From Flavobacterium agricola (GTDB lineage Bacteria > Bacteroidota > Bacteroidia > Flavobacteriales > Flavobacteriaceae): a DNA stretch of 64,000 nucleotides. Below are positions 1 through 8,634 of the stretch, one piece after another; the first letter of the stretch is position 1, and the number at the start of each line of letters is the position of its first letter. The translations under genes were made by a program, and so were the position numbers. The DNA lies in the NCBI RefSeq assembly GCF_025919725.1, contig NZ_CP081495.1, positions 2,294,001 to 2,358,000 of the forward strand, written 5' to 3'. A model generated the notes under the pieces. The model worked only from the letters and a program-made list of their open reading frames with translations, was not told the origin of the DNA and made no database searches.

Positions 1-1
1 T

Positions 2-319
2 GGTTACTATTTTGGCCATTCAAGCACACAAAAAAGAGCGTTTTTTAGTTTGTTTTTTGTTTGTTTTGGAGTTGGAGCAATAAGCTTTTTTGCTGGGTTT
101 AAAAACAAAGCATTAAGTAAACAAAATGTGTATGCTATTGTTTTTGCTGATGCAGCAGAAGTTTTAAGTGAACCTAAAAAAAATGCTGACGAAGCCTTTG
201 TTTTACACGAAGGTACCAAAGTTAAAGTTTTAGAAAGTAACGAAACCTGGACCAAAATTATGATTGCAGACGGCAAACGCGGTTGGGTTTTAGATAAAGA
301 TATAAAAAAGCTGAAGTAA
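2..319 (+). CDS. BatE-like membrane protein with SH3 domain (C-terminal part)
   Basis: The reading frame is open to the left edge of the window, so this is only the end of a longer gene. It encodes a basic stretch, one membrane segment (about 19 residues of F/V/G/A just after the KRAF region) and then a bacterial SH3-like domain ending in a GWV motif. A membrane segment followed by SH3b is how BatE proteins of the Bacteroidota Bat (aerotolerance) operon end, after an N-terminal TPR region that would lie upstream. A TTG at 50 could be read as a start, but the frame continues upstream without a stop, so I treat it as internal. An alternative is another SH3-ended membrane protein. Confidence 0.6.
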   Translation, partial: GYYFGHSSTQKRAFFSLFFVCFGVGAISFFAGFKNKALSKQNVYAIVFADAAEVLSEPKKNADEAFVLHEGTKVKVLESNETWTKIMIADGKRGWVLDKDIKKLK

Positions 320-336
320 AAACTTCAGCTTTTTTT
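305..336. terminator. Bidirectional rho-independent terminator
   Basis: A-run, GCTGAAG / CTTCAGC stem, short loop and T-run. The hairpin sits between two convergent genes and can serve both. Confidence 0.8.
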
Positions 337-883
337 ATTCGGTTTTCTCAGTATCTGCTTCTGAGTTTTGAGTTGCAGAACCAGGATCTTTAAATTCTTC
401 AACCCATGCTTTTATGCTTGGGTAAATTAGTTCGGCTGTATATTCAATCTTATTGTAAAATATAGATTCCTCCTTTGTTTCTTCGCTCATAAAATAATTA
501 TTTCGGTTTATTTTATTAAAAAACAACAAAACAACGCTTAGTAATAATGTATATTTTAATAGGCCAAATAAGCCACCTAATAAGCGGTTTATCCAACCTA
601 AATAAGCCCAATCGGCTAATTTGGTGAAAAACTTAGCGGTTACAAAAAGTAAAATTACAACGGCAACAAAAGTTAAGGCAAAAGCGCTAATTTCAATCGT
701 TTTAATTTCCCAATCAACAACTTCAACTAATTTTTCGGCAACCAAATGCGAAAATTCAATGGCTATATAAATACCAATAAAGTAAGCAACGAACGATATT
801 AAGGCTGCGAAAAAACCTTGACGAACACCCTGAATGGTGCCCCAAATTAAAACTAAACCTAAAAAAATATCAATTCCACCCAT
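335..883 (-). CDS. CvpA family inner-membrane protein
   Basis: 182 residues. Four hydrophobic segments lie at about 4-22, 25-45, 66-88 and 102-122, followed by a polar, acidic C-terminal tail. The N-terminal pattern GGIDIFLGLVL-IWGTIQGVRQGFF is typical of the CvpA/colicin V production family, which is common in Bacteroidota and of uncertain molecular function (linked to envelope homeostasis). The stop codon overlaps the T-run of the shared terminator with the convergent upstream gene. Nothing in the sequence suggests disruption. Confidence 0.85.
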   Translation of the reverse strand: MGGIDIFLGLVLIWGTIQGVRQGFFAALISFVAYFIGIYIAIEFSHLVAEKLVEVVDWEIKTIEISAFALTFVAVVILLFVTAKFFTKLADWAYLGWINRLLGGLFGLLKYTLLLSVVLLFFNKINRNNYFMSEETKEESIFYNKIEYTAELIYPSIKAWVEEFKDPGSATQNSEADTEKTE

Positions 884-945
884 TTAAAAAACATTTTATT
901 TACAAATATAACTTTTATCAAATAAGTTAATCTTATTCTACTTGT

Positions 946-953
946 TATCTTTG
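946..953 (+). promoter_or_regulatory. Candidate -7 promoter element (TATCTTTG)
   Basis: Exact match to the Bacteroidota -7 form TAnnTTTG, 23 bases before the ATG of the 118-residue gene. No clear TTG at the -33 position. Confidence 0.5.
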
Positions 954-975
954 TAAATCATTAAAGCTACAAATC

Positions 976-1332
976 ATGTCAAGAGATATAGAATTAAAAA
1001 ACAGATGGGAAGATTTGGTTTCCAAACTTTCTAAACAATTTGCCGACGGCGATACGCTAGATTTGGATGCAATTATTTATTTAATTGGCGTTCAGGAACT
1101 AGGGCAGTTTAATAAAAAATATAAAAAAGACGAAAAAGTTAACCTAATGCATATTGCCATTTGCAGGTTATTAGAACCTTATGGCTATTATGAGTTTGAT
1201 TATTTTGATGCCGACGGATGGCCACATTATAAAGTAAAAGAGCTTTTACCGAATTTAAAAGCTGGTGAACAGCAAGTTTTAATGAAAGAAGCGATTGTAA
1301 ATTACTTTTTAGAACGCGATTATATTAGCTAG
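976..1332 (+). CDS. Conserved flavobacterial hypothetical protein
   Basis: 118 residues, soluble, no signal peptide and no membrane segment. It is rich in Lys/Glu and aromatic residues, with a distinctive YGYYEFDYFDADGWPHY segment near residues 72-88. Small cytosolic proteins of this kind are common in Flavobacteriaceae, but I do not recognise a function. A TATCTTTG promoter element lies just upstream, and pheS follows about 85 bases downstream on the same strand with its own -7-like element. Confidence 0.75.
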   Translation: MSRDIELKNRWEDLVSKLSKQFADGDTLDLDAIIYLIGVQELGQFNKKYKKDEKVNLMHIAICRLLEPYGYYEFDYFDADGWPHYKVKELLPNLKAGEQQVLMKEAIVNYFLERDYIS

Positions 1333-1389
1333 TAGTTAAACAATTAGTAAAGTTTACCAGAATTGTTCGTCTTAAAAAAAGATAATTCG

Positions 1390-1397
1390 TAAATTTG
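1390..1397 (+). promoter_or_regulatory. Candidate -7 promoter element (TAAATTTG)
   Basis: Matches TAnnTTTG, 20 bases before the pheS ATG. The nearest TTG upstream is 24 bases away, longer than usual. Confidence 0.45.
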
Positions 1398-1417
1398 CAT
1401 TCATATTTATTTTTGCA

Positions 1418-2436
1418 ATGATAGATAAGATTAAAGAATACATTGGCGAAGCTCAAGCTTTTACTACAGATAATAAAGAAGTTTTAGAAGCATTTAGAAT
1501 TAAGTTTTTAGGCAGTAAAGGAATTTTAAAAGATTTATTTGCTGAGTTTAAAAACGTACCAAACGATCAGAAAAAAGAATTTGGTCAAATTATTAACCAA
1601 TTAAAAACTGCGGCAGAAGATAAAGTAAAAACTTTACAAGAAGTTTTTGAAAATAAAGAAGATGTTGCCGGCTTATTTGGTGATTTAACACGCCCGGGCG
1701 AGCCGTTTAAAATTGGTTCTCGTCACCCAATATCTATTGTAAAAAATCAAATTATTGATATCTTTTCAAATATCGGGTTTAACGTTTCTGAAGGACCTGA
1801 GATTGAAGATGATTGGCACAACTTTACGGCATTAAACTTACCCGAATATCACACCCGCGTGATATGCAGGATACGTTTTTTATTCAAACCAATCCAGATA
1901 TTTTATTGCGTACGCAAACCTCGTCAATTCAGGCAAGATATATGGAAACTAACGAACCTCCAATTCGTACCATTTCTCCAGGACGTGTTTTTCGTAACGA
2001 AGCTATTTCATCGCGTTCACACTGTATTTTCCATCAGGTAGAAGGTTTATATATTGATAAAAACGTGTCGTATGCTGATTTAAAACAAACCTTATTATAT
2101 TTCACTAAAGAAATGTTCGGAAAATCTAAAATCAGATTACGCCCATCATATTTCCCTTTTACAGAACCTTCGGCAGAAGTTGATGTTTATTGGGGGTTAA
2201 AAACCGAAACCGATTATCGTATTACAAAAGGTACTGGTTGGTTAGAAATTATGGGTTGTGGTATGGTAGATCCTAACGTACTTAAAAACTGTAATATTGA
2301 TGCAGAAACTTACAATGGTTTTGCTTTTGGTATGGGAATTGAGCGAATTGCTATGTTGTTATACCAAATTGGAGATATTAGAATGTTTTATGAAAACGAC
2401 GTTCGCTTTTTAGAGCAGTTTAAAACAAACATATAA
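1418..2436 (+). CDS. pheS: Phenylalanine--tRNA ligase alpha subunit, frameshifted
   Basis: PheS charges tRNA-Phe together with PheT. The protein is read in two frames. The first carries the N-terminal coiled coil, the FLGSKG segment and the start of the class II core up to NLPEYH. The second resumes at RDMQDTFFIQTNPDILLRT and carries the motif 2 region and the C-terminal GFAFGMGIERIAML motif 3. The break lies near 1850-1858. The total of 1019 bases is one short of 340 codons, and 339 residues is the usual flavobacterial PheS length. Restoring one base (for example a G giving codons for ARD) repairs the frame. PheS is essential and normally single-copy, so I infer a sequencing or assembly error rather than a dead gene. 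Confidence 0.9.
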
Positions 2437-2439
2437 TGT

Positions 2440-2470
2440 AAAAAGGCTAAAGATTTCTTTAGCCTTTTTT
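2440..2470 (+). terminator. Rho-independent terminator after pheS
   Basis: AAAAGGCTAAAG / CTTTAGCCTTTT stem, 4-base loop and T-run. Confidence 0.8.
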
Positions 2471-2496
2471 ATTACTTTTAATTTCGTTATTAATTG

Positions 2497-2504
2497 TACT
2501 TTTG
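2497..2504 (+). promoter_or_regulatory. -7 promoter element (TACTTTTG) that decides the next start
   Basis: Matches TAnnTTTG. It lies inside the upstream extension of the next reading frame, which argues that translation starts at the ATG at 2521 and not at 2494. Confidence 0.5.
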
Positions 2505-2520
2505 TACATATTTTAAAGCA

Positions 2521-2928
2521 ATGAAAAAAGATATTATATTTCCTAAAGTAGAAAATGTTTATGTTGCTGCAGTTAAAGAATGGAATGATGATTTTCAGGA
2601 AAATTCTTGGTACGCACATTTAATTAACGATTCGGACCAAACCTTAGAAATGGTTATTGTTGTTTCTAAAGCTTACGGAACCCTTAATGGAGAAATGCGT
2701 AAAACAGGTACTTTTAGACATGCATTTAAAGAAATAGCACCTAAAACAGCAATAAAGGTTGAGTTGTTAGAAAACAATGTTTTACAGCTTAACAACGAGT
2801 TTATGGTTAGTTTTTTTAAAGACAATCAGCTTTTAGATAAAGTATTTGTTTTTAAAACCAATACAATAAATGATAAAGCAACAACTGACATTCCGGTAAT
2901 GAATGTTCGTGGGGTTTTACTAAAATAA
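2521..2928 (+). CDS. Conserved flavobacterial hypothetical protein
   Basis: 135 residues from the ATG at 2521. A longer frame from 2494 would place the -7 promoter element inside the gene. The protein is soluble, without signal peptide or membrane segment. It begins MKKDIIFPKVENVYVAAVKE and has alternating hydrophobic positions suggesting a beta-rich fold. I do not know its function. Similar small proteins are found next to pheS in Flavobacteriaceae, from memory and without a search. It is followed by a strong terminator shared with the convergent terC. Confidence 0.75.
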   Translation: MKKDIIFPKVENVYVAAVKEWNDDFQENSWYAHLINDSDQTLEMVIVVSKAYGTLNGEMRKTGTFRHAFKEIAPKTAIKVELLENNVLQLNNEFMVSFFKDNQLLDKVFVFKTNTINDKATTDIPVMNVRGVLLK

Positions 2929-2955
2929 AAAATCGGGCATTTGCCCGATTTTTTT
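2927..2955. terminator. Bidirectional terminator between convergent genes
   Basis: A-run, TCGGGCA / TGCCCGA stem with a 2-base apex, and T-run. The T-run overlaps the end of terC. Confidence 0.8.
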
Positions 2956-4036
2956 ATTCTTTTATTTCTGTATTTTTCTTTCTAACAGCTAACGACCAAA
3001 TAACGGCTAATGCTAAAACCGAACCAATAATGGTAAGCGAAACGCTTGAATCAAAATGATAGAATGGCATAATAAGCATTTTAATACCAATAAAGGTTAA
3101 AATAACAGCCAATCCGTAGTTCAATTTAGAGAAAACATCCATTGAGTTCGCTAGTAAAAAATAAAGCGAACGTAGCCCTAAAATGGCAAAAATGTTTGAG
3201 GTATATAAAATAAACGGATCGTCTGGAGCAATGGCAAAAATTGCCGGAATGCTATCTACCGCAAAAACTAAATCTGTAATTTCTATTACCGCAACGGCAA
3301 CCAATAATGGTGTTGCCATTTTTACTCCGTTTTGAATTGTAAAAAATTTATCACCATCAAAATCAGGAGAAACTTTGTAAAACTTATGTACTAAACGTAC
3401 TCCAAAGTTTTTGCTTAAATCGGTTTCTTCATCATCGCTATGATCTCCCCAAGATTTAATTCCGGCATAAACTAAAAATAGTCCGAAAACGGTTAAAATA
3501 ACATTGGGTCTAAAAAATTCGTTAGTAACAAAATTTACGCTTTCTGTCGCATGATTGCTTAAGTTAAAATGCCAATCGCCGATTGAGAATGCTGGTAAAT
3601 AGGTTAAATTAATTAGCTCAACCCCAGCAAAAATAAATATGGCTCTGAAAACTAAAGCTCCTAAAACACCCCAAAATAGTACTTTGTGCTGAAATGCTTT
3701 TGGAATTTTAAAAAACTTGAAAACCAGTATAAAAACAAACAAATTATCTACAGACAGGGCTTTTTCTATCCAATAAGCAGCTTGAAATTTTGAAAAATTA
3801 TCGGTTGTGCCAGCCGGACGATCTAAAAACCAATAAATAATTCCACTAAAAACCATTGCCAAACTGATCCAAACAATAGACCAACTTAAGGCTTCTTTAT
3901 TAGAAACTTCGTGCGTTTTTTTATTAAAAACACCTAAATCTAACAAAAGCATTATAATAACTGCAATACCAAATGCTGTTAAAATGCCAGGATGATTGAT
4001 TAAATGATCTACTTGTGCCGTAGCCGCTTTTTCCAT
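2954..4036 (-). CDS. TerC/Alx family membrane protein (probable metal ion exporter)
   Basis: 360 residues with about nine membrane segments, a length typical of the Alx/TerC subgroup. Family signatures visible: AAYWIEKALSVDNLFVF near residues 84-100, and ITDLVFAVDSIPAIFAI near 250-266. Both contain acidic residues inside membrane helices, as expected for cation transport. TerC-family members are linked to manganese efflux or metal loading of exported proteins, and to tellurite resistance in plasmid systems. No other ter gene is nearby, so the housekeeping metal role is more likely. A complete -33/-7 promoter lies immediately upstream. Confidence 0.88.
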   Translation of the reverse strand: MEKAATAQVDHLINHPGILTAFGIAVIIMLLLDLGVFNKKTHEVSNKEALSWSIVWISLAMVFSGIIYWFLDRPAGTTDNFSKFQAAYWIEKALSVDNLFVFILVFKFFKIPKAFQHKVLFWGVLGALVFRAIFIFAGVELINLTYLPAFSIGDWHFNLSNHATESVNFVTNEFFRPNVILTVFGLFLVYAGIKSWGDHSDDEETDLSKNFGVRLVHKFYKVSPDFDGDKFFTIQNGVKMATPLLVAVAVIEITDLVFAVDSIPAIFAIAPDDPFILYTSNIFAILGLRSLYFLLANSMDVFSKLNYGLAVILTFIGIKMLIMPFYHFDSSVSLTIIGSVLALAVIWSLAVRKKNTEIKE

Positions 4037-4055
4037 AGTTAAAGTTTTAAAGCAA

Positions 4056-4083
4056 CAAATGTAAAACTTAATTTTTCCTCCAA
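4056..4083 (-). promoter_or_regulatory. Promoter of terC (TTG-N17-TACATTTG)
   Basis: On the minus strand, TTG at 4083-4081, a 17-base spacer and TACATTTG at 4063-4056. This is a full match to the flavobacterial -33/-7 consensus, about 20 bases before the terC ATG. Confidence 0.75.
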
Positions 4084-4136
4084 GGGAATTGTGTTTAAGT
4101 TGTTGTTTTACAGTTGTTTATGTTTTTTGTAAAAAA

Positions 4137-4189
4137 CAATTCCAAAACCATAACGCGTTGAATTTCAATTTGTTGTGATTTTGGAATTG
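4137..4189. repeat. 11-bp inverted repeat between terC and gpsA
   Basis: CAATTCCAAAA at 4137-4147 and its exact complement TTTTGGAATTG at 4179-4189, separated by 31 bases. It could be a hairpin downstream of gpsA or an operator upstream of terC. There is no T-run directly after the minus-strand arm. Confidence 0.5.
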
Positions 4190-4221
4190 CTATTTTTGTA
4201 AAGATGAAATTAAATTGAAAA

Positions 4222-5217
4222 TTAATTTAATTTTTCTGTTAATTTTTTAAATTCTTTTTTAGGATTTCTGCCTAAATATAAAATGTTGTAAACGGTATCA
4301 ATAATTGGCGTTTCAGCATTAATTACTTTGTTCATTAAAAAAGCACATTTTGCTGCATAATATCCTTCGGCAACCATGCGCATTTCCATTTGTGCTGATT
4401 TTACGGTGTAACCTTTACCTACCATGCTACCAAAAGTTCTGTTTCTAGAAAAAACAGAATAGCCGGTAACCAATAAATCGCCTAAATAGGCGCTGTCGTT
4501 AATGTTACGTTCGGTATCATAAACTTTATTAATAAAGCCGTCCATTTCTCGAATGGCGTTGCTCATTAAAACAGCTTGAAAATTATCTCCGTAACCTAAT
4601 CCGTGTGCAATTCCTGCAGCTACAGAATAAATATTTTTTAATACGGCAGCATATTCGGTACCAATAATATCATCAGATATTTTACATTTAATATAATGGC
4701 TGCTTAGTTTTTTTGCAACTGCGCAAGCATTTTCTTCATTGCTACAAGCAATGGTAAGATAAGATAAACGCTCTAAAGCAACTTCCTCAGCATGGCATGG
4801 ACCAGTAATAACGCCAATATTTTCTAGCGGAACGTTATAGGTTTCCTGAAAATGTTTACCAACAATTAGTCCGGTTTCTGGAATAATACCTTTAATTGCC
4901 GAAACAATTATTTTGTTATCTAAACTTTCGGTTAGATTTTCTAGTTCTTCGTATAAAAAAGCTGATGGAATGGCAAAAATTAAATAATCTGCGCTTCTAA
5001 CCGCTTCATTAATATCTTTGGTTAATCGTAACTGATTAACATCAAATTCAATTGCTTCTAAATAATTTGGGTTATGGTTATTTTCTAAAATGTGCTGAAT
5101 TGCGTTTTCATTACGCATATACCAAACAATTTCGGATAAATTTTCGCATAACATTTTTACAATAGCTGTGGCCCAACTACCGCCTCCAATAACTGCAAAT
5201 TTTTTATCGTTGCTCAT
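4222..5217 (-). CDS. gpsA: Glycerol-3-phosphate dehydrogenase [NAD(P)+]
   Basis: 331 residues, normal for GpsA. It reduces dihydroxyacetone phosphate to sn-glycerol 3-phosphate for phospholipid synthesis. The dinucleotide-binding motif GGGSWATA is at residues 11-18. The SAIKG lysine is at 109, the substrate-site motif GPCHAEE at 139-145 and the catalytic-type lysine in VLKNIYSVAAGI at 194. On the minus strand a TAAATTTG element (5248-5241) lies 24 bases upstream of the ATG and may be the -7 site, but its -33 spacing is poor. The gene is intact and single. Confidence 0.95.
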   Translation of the reverse strand: MSNDKKFAVIGGGSWATAIVKMLCENLSEIVWYMRNENAIQHILENNHNPNYLEAIEFDVNQLRLTKDINEAVRSADYLIFAIPSAFLYEELENLTESLDNKIIVSAIKGIIPETGLIVGKHFQETYNVPLENIGVITGPCHAEEVALERLSYLTIACSNEENACAVAKKLSSHYIKCKISDDIIGTEYAAVLKNIYSVAAGIAHGLGYGDNFQAVLMSNAIREMDGFINKVYDTERNINDSAYLGDLLVTGYSVFSRNRTFGSMVGKGYTVKSAQMEMRMVAEGYYAAKCAFLMNKVINAETPIIDTVYNILYLGRNPKKEFKKLTEKLN

Positions 5218-5534
5218 TTTTATTTAAAAATTGGAAACATCAAATTTAATTAATTAAATTCAATATATACGTTTAATATATCCTAAAACTTAATTAAGCT
5301 GCTTTTTTACTTGGGTTGTAATATTAAAATGTGGTAAAATTTTAATACTTTTTATTTAAAATTATTATTAAATGACAAGCAAAAATTAAATAATGCTTGC
5401 TTTTGTTTCGTTTTTTAAAAGTGCTATATGTAGATGTTATAATTTAATAACGCGTTTAAAAATGTTGTATTTTAGCTTTTTAATTTAGAGAACTAGAACG
5501 CCAAAAGCTAGTTTTACTTCTATCATTTTTAGTT
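5218..5534. other. AT-rich divergent intergenic region
   Basis: About 317 bases between gpsA and the lipoprotein gene. Apart from a TAAATTTG on the minus strand at 5248-5241 I see no gene, RNA or convincing repeat. Confidence 0.5.
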
Positions 5535-6416
5535 ATGAAAAAAATATTTTATGTATTTACTGCTTTGGTATTATTTACTTTAGCATCTTGTTCATCTACT
5601 GACGATTATTATGCAGATGTAGATTACTCGAACATATTACAAAGTTATGATTTGTGGGAAATAGATCATAGCCGTACCTATGGCGCTGGTGCTGTTCCGT
5701 TTTTAGATAAAGCCATAACAATTACCTTTAGTCGCGGAACTTTATTTGCAAATAATAACTTTTCTGGCTTAGGTTATGTAGGGAATGGATTTGGAATTGA
5801 TGTTGGTTATTACAAATTAGGATATAATAGCGTTGAAGTTACGCATGATTTAGATGGAAGATATTTTTTAGAATTGATTTCTGTTAATCAAAACCAAATT
5901 CAGTTGTACGACCGTAACCAACGCGTAACATACGTATTAAATGGTTATTATAAAAACGATTACAATTACGAATATGTGGTTTATAACAACGTAGGTTTAC
6001 TTTTGCAAGAATTTGTTGCTTGGCGTAAAATATCTGCTGAAGGGGGAGTTCCGAACTTGTTTGATGAAGAGAATTTTTTAGGATTTGAAACATTTAATAA
6101 TGAATTCGTATCATCTAATAGCCCTTTAAACACACCAATTAATTATATAGATTGGAATTATGGTGGTTTTTATTACGTTTCTAACACCAATAACTTTAAA
6201 ATAAAAAGGTTACAACTGCAATTCCCTGATGGTAATGAAAATTTTGAATTAACCTTAATAAATAACGGATATGATGATTCAATTTATTTATACCATTTAA
6301 GCTCTGGAACAAATTATGTGTTTATGGGTGATGGATATATTCAGTTTATGCGTTCGCAAAAAGATGCCGATTCGCAACCTAAACAAGCTAAACGAGTTGT
6401 ATCTAAAAGAAGATAA
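5535..6416 (+). CDS. Putative secreted lipoprotein of unknown function
   Basis: 293 residues. The N-terminus MKKIFYVFTALVLFTLASCSS is a lipoprotein signal with the lipobox LASC, the predicted lipidated Cys being residue 19. It is followed by Ser/Thr/Asp residues, as in surface-exposed lipoproteins of Bacteroidota. The mature part is rich in Tyr/Asn/Gly and in alternating beta-type patterns, with a basic C-terminus (KQAKRVVSKRR). No known domain is recognised. It stands alone between a long AT-rich leader and a strong terminator. Confidence 0.75.
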   Translation: MKKIFYVFTALVLFTLASCSSTDDYYADVDYSNILQSYDLWEIDHSRTYGAGAVPFLDKAITITFSRGTLFANNNFSGLGYVGNGFGIDVGYYKLGYNSVEVTHDLDGRYFLELISVNQNQIQLYDRNQRVTYVLNGYYKNDYNYEYVVYNNVGLLLQEFVAWRKISAEGGVPNLFDEENFLGFETFNNEFVSSNSPLNTPINYIDWNYGGFYYVSNTNNFKIKRLQLQFPDGNENFELTLINNGYDDSIYLYHLSSGTNYVFMGDGYIQFMRSQKDADSQPKQAKRVVSKRR

Positions 6417-6447
6417 AAAAAACGGAACCGAAAGGTTCCGTTTTTTT
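6415..6447. terminator. Bidirectional terminator
   Basis: A-run, ACGGAACC / GGTTCCGT stem with GAAA loop, and T-run, between two convergent genes. Confidence 0.85.
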
Positions 6448-7027
6448 ATTTCTTATAAAATAAGTTGTGATCAATATATTGCCAAACTTTATGATCAATC
6501 ATAGGCGCAATATTTTTTCCTTGTTTTATATTTTCTCTAATAAAGGTTGACGAAAGTTCTATTATTGGTGCTTCAACCTTATGAATATGTGGGTGCTTTA
6601 TTAATTCATTTTCTGCTTTGCCTACAGAAATTCTGGGGTAAACATAAACCGAATAACGTTCTAAAATTACTTCGTAATTTTTCCATTTATGAAATGACTT
6701 TAAATTGTCTTCGCCCATAATTAAACAAAACTCATGTTTCGGAAACTTTTCTTCCAAATGTACCAATGTATTTATGGTATAATTGGGTTGTGCTAAACGA
6801 AACTCAACATCAGATGGTTTTATTTTATCGTAACCTTCAGTTGCTAAATGTACCATATGTAAACGGTGGTGATCGTCAACCAAGTTTGCTTTTACTTTAT
6901 GTGGGTTATGCGGGGTTACCACCATCCAAATTTGATCTAAATCTGAATGTTCAACCATATGATTTGCAATAATTAAATGGCCTACATGAATGGGATTAAA
7001 CGTTCCGAAATATAAACCAACTTTCAT
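6446..7027 (-). CDS. nadD: Nicotinate-nucleotide adenylyltransferase
   Basis: 193 residues. NadD adenylates nicotinate mononucleotide in NAD synthesis. The nucleotidyltransferase signature GTFNPIHVGH is at residues 8-17, and the second motif SSTFIREN is at 159-166. It is the third gene of an apparent operon yicC-gmk-nadD on the minus strand, with 6 bases between gmk and nadD. pncA, another NAD-cycle gene, is present at 26.4 kb in the same window. Length and motifs are normal. Confidence 0.95.
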   Translation of the reverse strand: MKVGLYFGTFNPIHVGHLIIANHMVEHSDLDQIWMVVTPHNPHKVKANLVDDHHRLHMVHLATEGYDKIKPSDVEFRLAQPNYTINTLVHLEEKFPKHEFCLIMGEDNLKSFHKWKNYEVILERYSVYVYPRISVGKAENELIKHPHIHKVEAPIIELSSTFIRENIKQGKNIAPMIDHKVWQYIDHNLFYKK

Positions 7028-7033
7028 AATTTG

Positions 7034-7606
7034 CTATTTAATAAATTCAGAAACCAAGTTATATGCTTCTTCTTTGGCTTGGTCTAAATCGTAATTTTTA
7101 ATAATGATATCAAATTGCGGTGCAGTAGCTAATTCTACAGAAGCTTTTGCAATGCGCATGTTAATTTTATCTTCGCTTTCTGTAGATCGTTTTTTCAATC
7201 TAATTTTAAGCTCGTCAATGCTTGGCGGTTTAACAAAAACGGCCAAGGTTTGTTCCGGAAATTTCTTTTTAATTCGTAATCCACCGGCAACGTCAATGTC
7301 AAAAATAACATTTTTGTTCATGGCCCAAATACGTTCTACCTCGCTTTTTAAGGTTCCGTAAAAATTATCGCGGTAAACTTCTTCCCATTCTACAAAATCT
7401 TCATTTTTAATATGGTTTTTAAAAGTTTTCAGATCTATAAAATAGTAATCTGTTCCGTTAATTTCTTCACCTCTGGGTTGACGAGTAGCTGCTGAAATAG
7501 AAAATTCTAAATTTAATTCAGGGTGTTCTAGTAAATGACGAACTATTGTTGTTTTTCCAGATCCTGAAGGTGCCGAAAAAACAATTAGTTTTCCTCCTTT
7601 GCTCAT
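7034..7606 (-). CDS. gmk: Guanylate kinase
   Basis: 190 residues. It converts GMP to GDP with ATP. The P-loop SAPSGSGKTT is at residues 11-20, and the GMP-binding region with the SAATRQPRGEEINGTDYYF motif follows at 38-56. It is the middle gene of the yicC-gmk-nadD cluster, 24 bases after yicC and 6 before nadD, a gene order commonly seen in Flavobacteriaceae. Confidence 0.96.
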   Translation of the reverse strand: MSKGGKLIVFSAPSGSGKTTIVRHLLEHPELNLEFSISAATRQPRGEEINGTDYYFIDLKTFKNHIKNEDFVEWEEVYRDNFYGTLKSEVERIWAMNKNVIFDIDVAGGLRIKKKFPEQTLAVFVKPPSIDELKIRLKKRSTESEDKINMRIAKASVELATAPQFDIIIKNYDLDQAKEEAYNLVSEFIK

Positions 7607-7630
7607 TATGTTGTTGTGTTGTTTTAGTAA

Positions 7631-8491
7631 TTATAGTACGTTTAGTACTTGTTCTTTTATTTTTTCTAGTTCGTCTTTCATCTGAACTACAATCTTTTGC
7701 ATTTCCGCATGATTTGATTTAGACCCCATGGTGTTAATTTCTCGTCCCATTTCTTGGGCAATAAAACCAAGTTTTCTACCATTAGCTTCGTTACTGTTTA
7801 ACGTATCAATAAAATAATCTAAATGATTACCTAAGCGTACTTTTTCTTCAGTAATATCAAGCTTTTCAATGTAATAAATAAGTTCTTGCTCAAATCTGTT
7901 TTCGTCAATTGTAGTTTCAAGCTCAGCAACTGCATTGCGTAAACGTTCTTTAACATTTGCAATACGTTCAGGGTCAAATGAAATAGCTTGTTGCATTAAG
8001 TTTCGAATATTTTCAATGCGTTTTACAAAATCAGCTTCTAAAGATAAACCTTCGGTTTTTCTAAAATCTTTAATGTGTGCAAGCGCATCATTAATAACCA
8101 ATTGAATTTCTTTCCACTCGTCCTCGTTAATTTCTTCACGTTCAGTTTTTAACGTATCTGGCATTCTAACAGCCATTTTCATTAATTCAGTAGCATCAGC
8201 TTCTGGCAAAATAGCTAACATTTGATTGATGTAAGCTTTAACGATGGGCGCGTTAATTTTGGTCGACGTTTCTTCTGAAGTAACTTCGATATATAACGAA
8301 AAATCTACTTTACCACGCTCCAGTTCGTGAGCAATTTGGTTGCGTAAACCAAGCTCCATTTCACGGTATGCAGATGGCATACGTGTATTTAAATCTAAAC
8401 CTTTGCTGTTTAAAGATTTTATTTCGACAGTTATTTTTTTGGTAGCCAATTGTTTAGAAGCTTTACCAAAACCGGTCATTGAATGTATCAT
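7631..8491 (-). CDS. yicC: YicC/YloC family endoribonuclease
   Basis: 286 residues. The start MIHSMTGFGKAS is the family hallmark, and the C-terminal half has the conserved GRKLGFIAQEMGREINTMGSKS motif at about 240-260. YicC-type proteins are endoribonucleases involved in RNA and small-RNA turnover. It is first in the cluster with gmk and nadD, and is divergent from the trans-sulfuration gene 143 bases away. Intact. Confidence 0.93.
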   Translation of the reverse strand: MIHSMTGFGKASKQLATKKITVEIKSLNSKGLDLNTRMPSAYREMELGLRNQIAHELERGKVDFSLYIEVTSEETSTKINAPIVKAYINQMLAILPEADATELMKMAVRMPDTLKTEREEINEDEWKEIQLVINDALAHIKDFRKTEGLSLEADFVKRIENIRNLMQQAISFDPERIANVKERLRNAVAELETTIDENRFEQELIYYIEKLDITEEKVRLGNHLDYFIDTLNSNEANGRKLGFIAQEMGREINTMGSKSNHAEMQKIVVQMKDELEKIKEQVLNVL

Positions 8492-8608
8492 ATATCTTTC
8501 AGAAAAAATAATAGCTACAAAGATAGGTAAAATACTGCTTTATATAATTATTTTATAGTCAGATAATTTTATAAGGATTGTTTTAACGGTTTTAAATTTT
8601 GATTCTTG

Positions 8609-8616
8609 TATCTTTG
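8609..8616 (+). promoter_or_regulatory. -7 promoter element (TATCTTTG) that decides a start
   Basis: Matches TAnnTTTG and lies downstream of an in-frame ATG-like start at 8599. The usable start is therefore the ATG at 8635. Confidence 0.5.
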
Positions 8617-8634
8617 TACTTTAAATTTAATACT

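Noticed and set aside
1813..2436. Programmed ribosomal frameshifting in pheS or recA
   Set aside because: No slippery heptamer followed by a pseudoknot is visible at the breaks, and required shifts differ (-1 and -2 base deletions). Seven similar breaks in unrelated genes point to indel errors.
2954..4036. Tellurite resistance operon
   Set aside because: Only a TerC-family gene is present, without terZABDEF; the protein is of the housekeeping Alx/TerC type.
4037..4221. A yybP-ykoY manganese riboswitch upstream of terC
   Set aside because: The characteristic aptamer sequences are absent and the terC promoter is only about 20 bases from its start codon, leaving no room.
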